This document shows positions 1-6,708 of a stretch of 18,374 nucleotides of DNA, one piece after another. Location of the stretch: contig CAKUAM010000037.1 of NCBI GenBank assembly GCA_934636305.1, forward strand, positions 1 through 18,374, in the 5' to 3' direction. The notes under the pieces are model-generated. The model made no database searches. It saw only the letters and a program-made list of their open reading frames with translations, and was not told the DNA's origin. This stretch comes from an uncultured Oscillospiraceae bacterium (lineage in GTDB: Bacteria > Bacillota > Clostridia > Oscillospirales > Oscillospiraceae). Both the position numbers and the translations under genes were made by a program. Each line of letters opens with the position of its first letter. Positions within the stretch are counted from its first letter, which is position 1.

Positions 1-222
1 GAGCATCATGGCCTTGACGTCAGCCAGAGCGTCCTGCAGCTCACCGGTGGTGGTGACCTTCTTGCCGATGTAGGCATAGATACAGGCACAGAAATATGCG
101 GTGGAGGGGAGTGTAAGCGGCGCGTCGCGGCCGACTTCAGCCACGATTTTGTTTACTTCTTCTTCAGCCTTGGCGAACATCTCGTCAGAGCCGTCAAAGA
201 CACGATTAAACAATGTCTTCAT
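1..222 (-). CDS. acsB: Acetyl-CoA synthase (CODH/ACS beta subunit), N-terminal part, cut by window edge
   Basis: Only the first 74 codons are present; the gene runs off the left edge. The product begins MKTLFNRVFDGSDEMFAKAE and continues with a segment LPSTAYFCACIYAYIGKKVTTTGEL. This resembles the N-terminal region of acetyl-CoA synthase, where a PDTAYxLPVI...G..V..LGDL block is typical. The enzyme joins a methyl group from the corrinoid protein, CO from the CODH subunit and CoA to make acetyl-CoA on its Ni-Fe-S A-cluster; the A-cluster cysteines lie outside the window. The ATG at 222 is preceded by GAAAGGAA about 10 nt upstream. The next upstream in-frame ATG hits a stop at once. The gene is the third of an acsA-cooC-acsB operon with a 22-nt gap after cooC. 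The match is recognised by eye plus context, so it is strong but partial. Confidence 0.85.
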   Translation of the reverse strand, partial: MKTLFNRVFDGSDEMFAKAEEEVNKIVAEVGRDAPLTLPSTAYFCACIYAYIGKKVTTTGELQDALADVKAMML

Positions 223-244
223 TGTGGTTTCATTCCTTTCAGAT

Positions 245-1012
245 TCATTCTTTGGCGTCGATGGCAGCCTTGATTGCACGGATCTCGTCCAGCGCGTCCG
301 GGCTGCAGTCATAGGGGGAGAGGCCCTTGCGGTCCGCGTCAATGACGGTGGGACTGTAGCTGATAAAGCCCAGCAGATCCTCTGCCGGGATCCGGCTCCG
401 GATAAACTCACGGTCAGACTCGTCGCGGATCTTGTTGGCGACGACGCGGACCTTGGTCACGCCGATGTCCTTTGCCAGCTCCTTGATGCGCACATAGGTC
501 TGCACGCTTCTCGCGCCGGGCTCGATCACCACGATGAACTGATCCATCATGCTGGCTGTGCCGCGGCCCAGGTGCTCAAGTCCGGCCTCCATGTCCATAA
601 TGACTACGTCGTCCTTGCGGAACACAAGATTCGTGAGGATTGCCTTGAGCATCACATGCTCGGGGCAGACGCAGCCGGAACCGCCGGTATCCACTGTGCC
701 CATGACAAGCAGCTTGACGCCGTGGATATCCTTGGCGAGCTTGTCGGGCAGATCGGAGACGTCCGGATTGAGCTTATAGAAGCTGTTCTGGTCGTTTGCG
801 CCGGTGCGCTCCTTGGCCAGCTGCTTCATTTTGGAGACGGGGACGATGGCATTGACCTCCTCCTCGCTCAAGCCCAGCGCAAGGCCCAGATTTGCATCCG
901 GATCGACGTCGGCGGCAAGGACGGTGCGTCCTTCGTCGGCGTACAGGCGGGCGAGCGTGGAGGACAGCGTCGTTTTGCCGACGCCGCCTTTGCCGGTAAT
1001 AGCTACTTTCAT
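245..1012 (-). CDS. cooC: CooC/AcsF-type ATPase for nickel insertion into CODH/ACS
   Basis: The product has 255 residues, the usual size for CooC-type MinD-like ATPases. A deviant Walker A motif GKGGVGKTT lies at residues 7-15 and a DVDPDANLG segment at 35-43. A CxC motif at C114/C116 (GCVCPE) matches the paired metal-binding cysteines of CooC. The MDMEAGLEHLGRGTA block at 139-152 is typical of the family. CooC proteins dimerise through the CxC pair, bind Ni(II) and use ATP for maturation of the CODH C-cluster; the AcsF paralogue acts on ACS. The position between acsA and acsB does not decide between these two substrates. The ATG at 1012 has CGGAGGG about 11 nt upstream and lies 27 nt after the acsA stop, so translation from the same transcript is expected. 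Confidence 0.93.
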   Translation of the reverse strand: MKVAITGKGGVGKTTLSSTLARLYADEGRTVLAADVDPDANLGLALGLSEEEVNAIVPVSKMKQLAKERTGANDQNSFYKLNPDVSDLPDKLAKDIHGVKLLVMGTVDTGGSGCVCPEHVMLKAILTNLVFRKDDVVIMDMEAGLEHLGRGTASMMDQFIVVIEPGARSVQTYVRIKELAKDIGVTKVRVVANKIRDESDREFIRSRIPAEDLLGFISYSPTVIDADRKGLSPYDCSPDALDEIRAIKAAIDAKE

Positions 1013-1039
1013 ACTGATAAAGACCCTCCGGGTAATCGA

Positions 1040-2941
1040 TTAGATGCCGAGAGCTGCGCGTTTGGCCTCAATTGCGGCAATCATCTTGTCGCCGAGGCTT
1101 TCAATGTTGGTATCAACGACAAAGTGCGCCTCAACCCATTCCTTGCAGCCCTTTGCGTCGCCCTGCAGAAGCTCGGTGATTTCGCTCGAGCCCTTGGAGT
1201 ACGGGTCAACGCCGAGATAAGTATCGATGCCGGTTGCGACGACGTAGTTGCCGATGGAGACTGCCTTTTCAGACATCCATTCCGGCGCGCAGCCGCACAG
1301 CGGAATCTGGGAAATGTTGATGCCCCAATCATTTGCAAGATCGGAAGCAAGGACCATCATACGGGAGATATCCACGCACGAGCCCATATGCAGAATCGGC
1401 GGAATGCCGACCAGCTTGCACACGCGCTTGAGGCCCTCGCCGCAGTATTCCGCGGCTTCGGGATCCATCAGGCCAGCCTTGGCGGCAGCCTGTGCCGAAC
1501 AGCCGGAGACGATGACGATGATATCGTTCTTGAGGAGCTTTTTCATGAGCTCAATATGCGCGGTGTCCGGACGGACCTTGGGGTTGTTGCAGCCGACCAT
1601 GGCTACTGCGCCGCGCAGGACACCGGCCTTGACAACGTCAGCCAGGGGCTTGAGCGTACCGAACGCGTCAACGTGGGTGTTGCAGACGCCGTCGAGCTCC
1701 TTCTTGATGGCCTCGACCGAATAGCCGACACGGGCTTTGGTCTTGAGGTTCGGGATATTGATAAGTTCGGGCTTGCGGTTCTTGAAGTTCTCTACGGCCA
1801 TCTTCACAATCGCCTTGGCGTTTTCTGCCGCGGTGTCCTCATGGAACTCAATGAAGTCGGAGTCCGGCATGCGGGCGATGGGGGAGGTGGTGATGAACTT
1901 GGTGTGGAAGCACTTGGACAGCGGGCCCAGTGCCGGGAAGATGCACTGTACGTCGACGACGATGGCCTCGCAGGCGCCCGTCAGAACAACGTTTTCCTGC
2001 TGCAGGAAGTTGCCGGCCATGGGGATACCCTGACGCATGGCGACTTCGTTGCCGGTGCAGCAGACGCCGGCAATGTTGATGCCCTTGGCGCCGACGGACT
2101 TGGCCAGTGCGACCATGTCGGGATCCTGGGCATACATGACGATCATCTCGGAAAGAGAGGGATCATGGCCGTGGACAATGATGTTGACCATGTCCTTTTC
2201 CATGACGCCGATGTTGGCGGTGGTGTCAACGGGCTTCGGCGTGCCGAACAGCACGTCGGAGAACTCGGTGCCCATCATGGAGCCGCCCCAGCCGTCGGAC
2301 AGGCCGGCGCGCAGAGACTGCTTGATAAGAGCCTCGGGCAGGGAAGAACAGCCCATATGCGTCATGTGCATGGACTGGGAAACCTCGCGGTCAATGGCAC
2401 GCGGCTCGATGCCGGCGTCGTGCCACAGCTTCTGGGTGTGCTCCGGTGCGCGCTTGAGGAAGCGCTGCACGCCGAACGGCTTGCCGTATTCCAGCAGGCC
2501 GGCCTCGGCAACCTCGTGCGCCAGATCGTACAGATCCTTGCCTTCCGTCTCAATGCCCCATTCGTGGGCAATCCGCTTCAGCTTTTCCGGATCCTTGACC
2601 TGATACGAGCCGCCCTCTTTTGTCTGGTAGAGCGTGTGACAGATCTGACGGCCGTGGTCGGAGTGCGTGGCGGCGCCGCCTGCCGTGAAGCGCAGGTAGT
2701 TACGGCCGACAATGCCGTGTACGTCGCAGCCGCAGATGCCGCGCGGCGCCTTGGGCGTGATGCGGCAGGGGCCCATGGAGCAAATACGGCAGCAGGTGCC
2801 TGCTTCGCCGAAGCCGCAGTGCGGCGTCTGATTCTTGACGCGCTGCTGCCAGGAATCTGCGCCAACTTTTTTGCCGGTTTCAAGCAATTCGTTGGTCGCT
2901 GCTTCCATCTGTTCAATAGTGATTAAGCGATCCCAATCCAT
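1040..2941 (-). CDS. acsA: Ni-Fe carbon monoxide dehydrogenase catalytic subunit
   Basis: The product has 633 residues, the usual length for CooS/AcsA. It oxidises CO or reduces CO2 on a Ni-Fe-S C-cluster and feeds CO to acetyl-CoA synthase. The cluster ligands known from CODH II of Carboxydothermus can be followed. D-cluster: C42 and C50. B-cluster: C51, C54, C59 and C70. C-cluster: H259 (VHGHD), C295 (VCCTGNEV), C333 (DVQC), C451 (VGCNN), C481 (VSGC) and C522 (MGSCVD). The acid-base residues H93 (GAATHSDH) and K559 (MSEKAV) are also kept, so the enzyme looks intact. The ATG at 2941 has AGGAGG 11 nt upstream. It is the first gene of the operon, behind a sigma-A promoter. Because acsB is in the operon, this is the CODH partner of ACS rather than a free-standing CooS. 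Confidence 0.97.
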   Translation of the reverse strand: MDWDRLITIEQMEAATNELLETGKKVGADSWQQRVKNQTPHCGFGEAGTCCRICSMGPCRITPKAPRGICGCDVHGIVGRNYLRFTAGGAATHSDHGRQICHTLYQTKEGGSYQVKDPEKLKRIAHEWGIETEGKDLYDLAHEVAEAGLLEYGKPFGVQRFLKRAPEHTQKLWHDAGIEPRAIDREVSQSMHMTHMGCSSLPEALIKQSLRAGLSDGWGGSMMGTEFSDVLFGTPKPVDTTANIGVMEKDMVNIIVHGHDPSLSEMIVMYAQDPDMVALAKSVGAKGINIAGVCCTGNEVAMRQGIPMAGNFLQQENVVLTGACEAIVVDVQCIFPALGPLSKCFHTKFITTSPIARMPDSDFIEFHEDTAAENAKAIVKMAVENFKNRKPELINIPNLKTKARVGYSVEAIKKELDGVCNTHVDAFGTLKPLADVVKAGVLRGAVAMVGCNNPKVRPDTAHIELMKKLLKNDIIVIVSGCSAQAAAKAGLMDPEAAEYCGEGLKRVCKLVGIPPILHMGSCVDISRMMVLASDLANDWGINISQIPLCGCAPEWMSEKAVSIGNYVVATGIDTYLGVDPYSKGSSEITELLQGDAKGCKEWVEAHFVVDTNIESLGDKMIAAIEAKRAALGI

Positions 2942-3085
2942 CGATGATGTATCCTCCTAAAAATAGTTCTTCGCGCCGGGCGCAGCCTGGCCCGGGCCTG
3001 GGGGATGGCATGTCCATGCGGACAAACCGAACAGGCGTATTGCCCGCCTGAAACCAGCAGCGGCAGAATACACCTAATACAGCTT
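2942..3085 (-). promoter_or_regulatory. Structured 5' leader of the acsA operon
   Basis: About 144 nt separate the predicted transcription start (near 3085) from acsA. On the transcribed strand three short hairpins follow one another. The first is CAGGCG/CGCCTG with a 7-nt loop (3032-3050). The second is TGTCC/GGACA with a 4-nt loop (3011-3024). The third is CCGGGC/GCCCGG with an 8-nt loop (2976-2995). A run ATTTTTAGG and the AGGAGG ribosome binding site come next. I do not recognise a known riboswitch, and no convincing small ORF is seen. The role is unknown; post-transcriptional control of the CODH operon is an inference. Confidence 0.45.
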
Positions 3086-3091
3086 GTAATT

Positions 3092-3120
3092 ATTCTACCA
3101 AGCGGCTGAGAGAAAGTCAA
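3092..3120 (-). promoter_or_regulatory. Sigma-A promoter of the acsA-cooC-acsB operon
   Basis: On the minus strand TTGACT (-35, 3115-3120) and TAGAAT (-10, 3092-3097) are separated by exactly 17 nt. Each box matches the consensus at five of six bases. It is the only good promoter between the upstream mscS terminator and acsA, so the operon most likely starts here. Confidence 0.75.
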
Positions 3121-3188
3121 CCGATCTGAACCCGGTAGGGGGGATATCAAACTTGCCGAAAAACAACAGAATATAAAATAATCTGACG

Positions 3189-3234
3189 AAAAAACAAAGT
3201 CAGAATCTCACGAAATGTATGAGATTCTGACTTT
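3189..3234 (-). terminator. Intrinsic terminator of the amidohydrolase-mscS operon
   Basis: A perfect 15-bp stem, AAAGTCAGAATCTCA (3196-3210) with TGAGATTCTGACTTT (3220-3234), has a 9-nt loop. On the minus strand it is followed by G and six T's (3189-3194). It starts 39 nt after the mscS stop codon and isolates the acs operon from read-through. On the plus strand the tail is only AT-rich, so the main direction is minus. Confidence 0.88.
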
Positions 3235-3273
3235 ATATAATAAATGATATACGATATACGGATATTTATTTTC

Positions 3274-4110
3274 CTATGAATCCATATGAACATTGATATG
3301 CGGGTACGTCATAGTCACGCCGGCATCCTCAAACGTCTGCTTGAACGCATCCAGAACAGCAAAATAGGCATCCCAATAGTCCTCCGTCTGCACCCAGAAG
3401 CGCAGCGTATAGCTGATGGCGCTGTCGCCGTAGGCTGTGACATGTGCGGCAGGCGCCGGCTCAGACAAATGCTTCGGATAGGCCTCAGCCGCCTGTACAA
3501 GCACGCGGCAGACGTTCTCCACGCTGTCCTGATACGAGGCGGAGACGGTCAGCTCCACGCGCCGCTGCTTCTGCGCGGTATAATTGATGATGGCAGACGC
3601 GGTAACCTGGCTGTTGGGGATGTAGATAAGCTGATAATCATACGTGCGCAGGCTTGTATACATGGCGCCGATGGTCTGCACGATGCCGGTTTTGTCGCCG
3701 ATCTGTACATAATCGCCGGCGTGGATGGGCTTGGCGCTCAGAAGCGTGATGGCACCGGCCACATTGGAAAGCGTGTTCTGCACGGAAAGCGAAATGGCAA
3801 GACCGGCGACACTCAGAATGGCCAGCAGCGAGGACGTGTCAATGCCGAGCGTACCGGCCACCAGCATGACACAGATAAAGAGCAGAATGGCTTTGAGGGC
3901 TGCGCGGACAAAGCCAAAGACGGTGCGGTCGAGCGTGGAGCGGGCAGAGAGCTTGTCTGCCGCCTTCAGAATCAGCCGGATGAGCACGGCGGACAGGACG
4001 AGCAGAACGGCTGCATAGATCAATTTTTCCAGCGTCAGATGGGAGAAAAAGGACTGTACCTGCTTTTCATCCACACTCTGCGCCGCGTCCAGGACAGAAG
4101 AAAAGAACAT
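3274..4110 (-). CDS. MscS-family small-conductance mechanosensitive channel
   Basis: The product has 278 residues, close to E. coli MscS (286). Three membrane segments can be seen: about 29-50, 68-88 and 93-125. The last is the Gly/Ala-rich pore helix (AILSVAGLAISLSVQNTLSNVAGAI). A beta domain with KPIHAGDYVQIGDKTGIV follows at about 127-145, and then IPNSQV and a C-terminal alpha/beta part ending PHINVHMDS. Such channels sit in the cytoplasmic membrane and release solutes on hypo-osmotic shock. The ATG at 4110 has GCAGGAGG just upstream. The gene lies 21 nt after the amidohydrolase stop, so the two are co-transcribed. Why a channel is paired with a base deaminase is not evident; export of small metabolites is only a guess. 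Confidence 0.92.
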   Translation of the reverse strand: MFFSSVLDAAQSVDEKQVQSFFSHLTLEKLIYAAVLLVLSAVLIRLILKAADKLSARSTLDRTVFGFVRAALKAILLFICVMLVAGTLGIDTSSLLAILSVAGLAISLSVQNTLSNVAGAITLLSAKPIHAGDYVQIGDKTGIVQTIGAMYTSLRTYDYQLIYIPNSQVTASAIINYTAQKQRRVELTVSASYQDSVENVCRVLVQAAEAYPKHLSEPAPAAHVTAYGDSAISYTLRFWVQTEDYWDAYFAVLDAFKQTFEDAGVTMTYPHINVHMDS

Positions 4111-4131
4111 GGAAACCTCCTGCAGAGAAAT

Positions 4132-5499
4132 TTATCGGGTAAGATACGCCTCGCAGGCGCTTTGCGCCGCGGCTGCGACTGACGCCTCGTCGATGGCAGC
4201 AAGCTGGCCGTGCGCCACGGTGATCCTGCCGTTTACGACGGTGTAATCGACGGGCCCGCGCACGCCGACCGTGGCGAGCACAGATTTGGGATCGTAGCAT
4301 GCGCCGACCAGCTCAAGCCGGCGGCGGTCAATCAAAAACAGGTCGCAGCACTTGCCCTCGGCAAGCTGCCCGATATCGCTGCGGCCAAGCAGCCGCGCAC
4401 TGCCGCGCGTCGCCATCTTCAGGACATCGTAGCCAGAGGGGGCCTCGCGGCTGGAATTGAGCCGATGCAGCAGAAATGCCGCGCGCAGCTCCTCCATGAG
4501 GCTCGAGCCGTCGTTGGAGGCCGAGCCGTCCACGCCGAGACCCACCGGCACGCCGAGCCTCAGCATGTCCGGGATGCGCGCAATGCCGGAGGAAAGCTTC
4601 ATGTTGGAGATGGGGCAGTGGCATACGCCGGTGCCGGTGTCAGCAAGCAGCTGCAGCTCCGCATCATTGAAGTGAATGCCGTGCGCATACCACACATCCG
4701 GGCCGACCCAGCCGAGCGTCTGCATGAACGCAAGCGGCCGCATGCCCTCGCGTTCCAGCATATAATTTTCCTCATCCTTTGTCTCGCACAGATGCGTATG
4801 CAGGCGGACATGGTACTGCCGGGCAAGGATCGCACTCTGCCGCAGCAGCTCCGCCGAGACGGAAAACGGCGAGCACGGCGCGAGCGCCACCTGCCGCATG
4901 GAGCCGAACGAGGCGTCGTGGTACGTCTCAATGAGGCGGGCGGAGTCCTTCATAATTCCATCCACCGTCTGTACAACGCAATCGGGCGGCAGGCCGCCGT
5001 CCTTGACGGAAAGATCCATCGAGCCGCGCGAGCAGTGCATGCGGATGCCAAGCTCCGATGCGGCTTCAAACTGCGTGCCGATGAGATCGCCGACCCCTGC
5101 GGGGAACACATAGTGGTGGTCAAAGCAGGTCGTGCAGCCGTGCTTCATAAGCTCCCCCATGCCGGTGAGGCTCGAGAGCCGGATGACGGTTTCATCAAGG
5201 TTTTTCCAGATCTCATAGAGCGTTTTCAGCCAGTCGAACAGCTCCATATTCTGTACCTGCGGCAGATTGCGGGAAAACTGCTGGTACAGATGGTGGTGCG
5301 TGTTGATAAGCCCCGGGTAGCAGAGCATGTGGCTGGCGTCAAGCACCCGGTCGGCCTGGCGGTCAAGCTTCGGGCCGATGGCGCGGATCACGCCGTCCTC
5401 GGCATAGAGATCGACGTTTTCATATACGGTATCGGCGTCGTCGCACGAGACGAGCGCGGAGATATTGCGGAGCAAAAGACGCTGCATGACAGAATCCAT
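4132..5499 (-). CDS. Amidohydrolase, probable 8-oxoguanine deaminase
   Basis: The product has 455 residues and belongs to the SsnA/TrzN-like amidohydrolases (COG0402). The metal ligands are in place: H68-x-H70 in INTHHHLYQ, H236 in LHTHLCETKDEE, H273 in YAHGIHF, and D324 in GVDGSASND. The combination HHLYQ...NLPQVQNMELFDWL, DHHYVFP and GLPPDCVVQ is what I know from 8-oxoguanine deaminases, which convert 8-oxoguanine to urate. A related hydroxyatrazine-type or guanine-deaminase-like activity cannot be excluded. Two starts are possible. The ATG at 5499 has GAAAGG directly against it, too close for a good site. The ATG at 5487 (M5, MQRLLLRN) has the same AAAGGA about 11 nt upstream and may be the true start. 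It is first in an operon with the MscS gene and divergent from the XRE regulator. Confidence 0.85.
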   Translation of the reverse strand: MDSVMQRLLLRNISALVSCDDADTVYENVDLYAEDGVIRAIGPKLDRQADRVLDASHMLCYPGLINTHHHLYQQFSRNLPQVQNMELFDWLKTLYEIWKNLDETVIRLSSLTGMGELMKHGCTTCFDHHYVFPAGVGDLIGTQFEAASELGIRMHCSRGSMDLSVKDGGLPPDCVVQTVDGIMKDSARLIETYHDASFGSMRQVALAPCSPFSVSAELLRQSAILARQYHVRLHTHLCETKDEENYMLEREGMRPLAFMQTLGWVGPDVWYAHGIHFNDAELQLLADTGTGVCHCPISNMKLSSGIARIPDMLRLGVPVGLGVDGSASNDGSSLMEELRAAFLLHRLNSSREAPSGYDVLKMATRGSARLLGRSDIGQLAEGKCCDLFLIDRRRLELVGACYDPKSVLATVGVRGPVDYTVVNGRITVAHGQLAAIDEASVAAAAQSACEAYLTR

Positions 5500-5521
5500 C
5501 CTTTCGCATGTTTATAGTTGT

Positions 5522-5549
5522 ATTTTATCATGAGATGCAGAAAAATCAA
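5522..5549 (-). promoter_or_regulatory. Probable promoter of the amidohydrolase-mscS operon
   Basis: On the minus strand TTGATT (5544-5549) and TAAAAT (5522-5527) are 16 nt apart, about 23 nt before the first possible start codon. It is back-to-back with the promoter of the divergent regulator, whose -35 begins only 8 bp away, so one bound regulator could affect both. Confidence 0.6.
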
Positions 5550-5556
5550 CCGGCCC

Positions 5557-5586
5557 TTGCCAGAAACGGGCAGGACGTGGTAAACT
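5557..5586 (+). promoter_or_regulatory. Probable promoter of the XRE-TPR regulator gene
   Basis: TTGCCA (5557-5562) and TAAACT (5581-5586) are separated by 18 nt, 34 nt before the chosen start codon. Each box matches four of six consensus bases. This is moderate evidence only. Confidence 0.45.
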
Positions 5587-5620
5587 GGGGGACGTAAATA
5601 TGATTTACGGAGGAAGAAGC

Positions 5621-6481
5621 ATGACGCTCGGACAGAAGCTCAGGCAGGCGCGGCAGGCGCGCGGGCTGACACAGGCGCAGGTTGTGGGGGACCGCATCAC
5701 GCGCAATATGCTCTCTCAGCTGGAAAACGATCTGGCCTCGCCGTCGGTGGCGACGCTGGAATATCTGGCGTCTGTGCTGGACGTCAAGCTTTCGTGGCTG
5801 CTGGCAGATGAGCAGGAGCAGGCACGGATGGAGCGCCGGCAGCAGCTGCATGCGCGGCTGCGGGCGGGGGATTATGCGGGCTGCCTGGCGCTTGCGCCGG
5901 ACGATGGCAGCGTGGATGATGAGCAGGCGCTGGCATTTGCACTTGCGGCGTGCGGCTGCGCGGAAAGTGCGCTCGGGGACGAGCAGTTTGCCCAGGCTGC
6001 GTCCTATGCTGCGCAGGGACTTGGCTTCTGGGAAAAGAGCGTATACGCCGGTGGGCAGCTGCGGGTACAGCTGCTGGCTGTGCAGGCCCGGTGCGCGCAG
6101 GCGCAGAATGTGGATGCAGAGGCTGCGGTTGCGGCCTATCAGTCGGCCTATTGCGCCATGCAGCTGGAGGCGCAGCACCATATGCTCCTGGCGCACTATC
6201 ACCTGACGCGTGAGCATGTTCAGGCGGCGGAGCATGAGATCTGGTCGATTGCGGAGCTGCCGGAGGGGGCAAAGGCAGAATATCTGATTCTGCGCGGCTG
6301 CCTGGCGGCGCGGAAGGAGCAGTATCAGACCGCCATGGAGTATCTGCGGCAGGCGGAGGCCATGGGGCCGCTGCCGAAGCTTCTCGAGCGGGAGCTCTGC
6401 CGGGCGATGGAGCTGTCCAGCCGGGAGCTGCAGGACTATAAAACGGCGTATCAATACGCCGCCCGGCAGCTGGAGCTGTAA
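5621..6481 (+). CDS. XRE-family transcriptional regulator with TPR-like C-terminal region
   Basis: The product has 286 residues from the ATG at 5621, chosen because GGAGGAAG lies 5-12 nt upstream; an ATG seven codons earlier has no such site. Residues 1-65 form a Cro/C1-type helix-turn-helix (MTLGQKLRQARQARGLTQAQV...MLSQLENDLASPSVATLEYLASVLDV). The rest is Ala-rich helical pairs of TPR type, for example residues about 75-110, 170-200 and 215-245. The layout resembles PlcR/Rgg-like regulators whose TPR part senses a ligand or peptide. No peptide pheromone gene is visible next to it. It is divergent from the amidohydrolase-mscS operon, with promoter boxes 8 bp apart, so it probably controls that operon. 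The ligand is unknown. Confidence 0.82.
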   Translation: MTLGQKLRQARQARGLTQAQVVGDRITRNMLSQLENDLASPSVATLEYLASVLDVKLSWLLADEQEQARMERRQQLHARLRAGDYAGCLALAPDDGSVDDEQALAFALAACGCAESALGDEQFAQAASYAAQGLGFWEKSVYAGGQLRVQLLAVQARCAQAQNVDAEAAVAAYQSAYCAMQLEAQHHMLLAHYHLTREHVQAAEHEIWSIAELPEGAKAEYLILRGCLAARKEQYQTAMEYLRQAEAMGPLPKLLERELCRAMELSSRELQDYKTAYQYAARQLEL

Positions 6482-6497
6482 AGCTTATCAGAAAGTG

Positions 6498-6539
6498 CAG
6501 GACTGGCATCCGTGCGTCGGCGCACGGATGCCAGTCCTG
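6498..6539 (+). terminator. Strong hairpin terminator after the XRE regulator gene
   Basis: A perfect 19-bp stem (CAGGACTGGCATCCGTGCG, 6498-6516, with its complement at 6521-6539) has a TCGG loop. TTGTTTA follows on the plus strand, so the T-tract is short. It begins 16 nt after the regulator stop. Before the neighbouring MITE inserted, it would also have lain a few bases after the yhaM stop and may once have served both convergent genes. Confidence 0.75.
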
Positions 6540-6544
6540 TTGTT

Positions 6545-6708
6545 TAGGGTGTATCTGAAAACAGCCAACGCCCCCGGGCAGCGGGCCTTTTCGCGCTGTG
6601 CTGCGTCATTTTTCCTTGAAATACGTCGGTATTCCTGCGAAAAAATGTCTTGCTCACCACGAAACTTCCTCGCTGCCGGTTGCATCTCCAGTTTTCAGAT
6701 ACACCCTA
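6545..6708. mobile_element. MITE-like foldback element, 164 bp, with 18-bp terminal inverted repeats
   Basis: TAGGGTGTATCTGAAAAC (6545-6562) is repeated exactly inverted at 6691-6708. The outermost TA on both sides fits a TA target-site duplication. The inside is also an imperfect palindrome: GGCAGCG (6577-6583) faces CGCTGCC (6671-6677) at nearly the same distance from the ends. The centre is a GAAATAC...GTATTCC foldback near 6626. No transposase gene is inside; the short reading frames in it look fortuitous. The element is therefore non-autonomous. TA duplication is typical of IS630/Tc1-mariner transposases, but the family is not proven. Confidence 0.8.

Noticed and set aside
101-2926. A 941-codon open frame on the plus strand
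   Set aside because: It lies wholly antisense to acsB, cooC and acsA, whose products are recognised with all key residues. Its product has no recognisable domain. Long antisense frames are common in GC-rich genes because the codon bias removes stops.
4210-5517. A 435-codon open frame on the plus strand
   Set aside because: It is antisense to the amidohydrolase with conserved metal ligands; no domain is seen in it.
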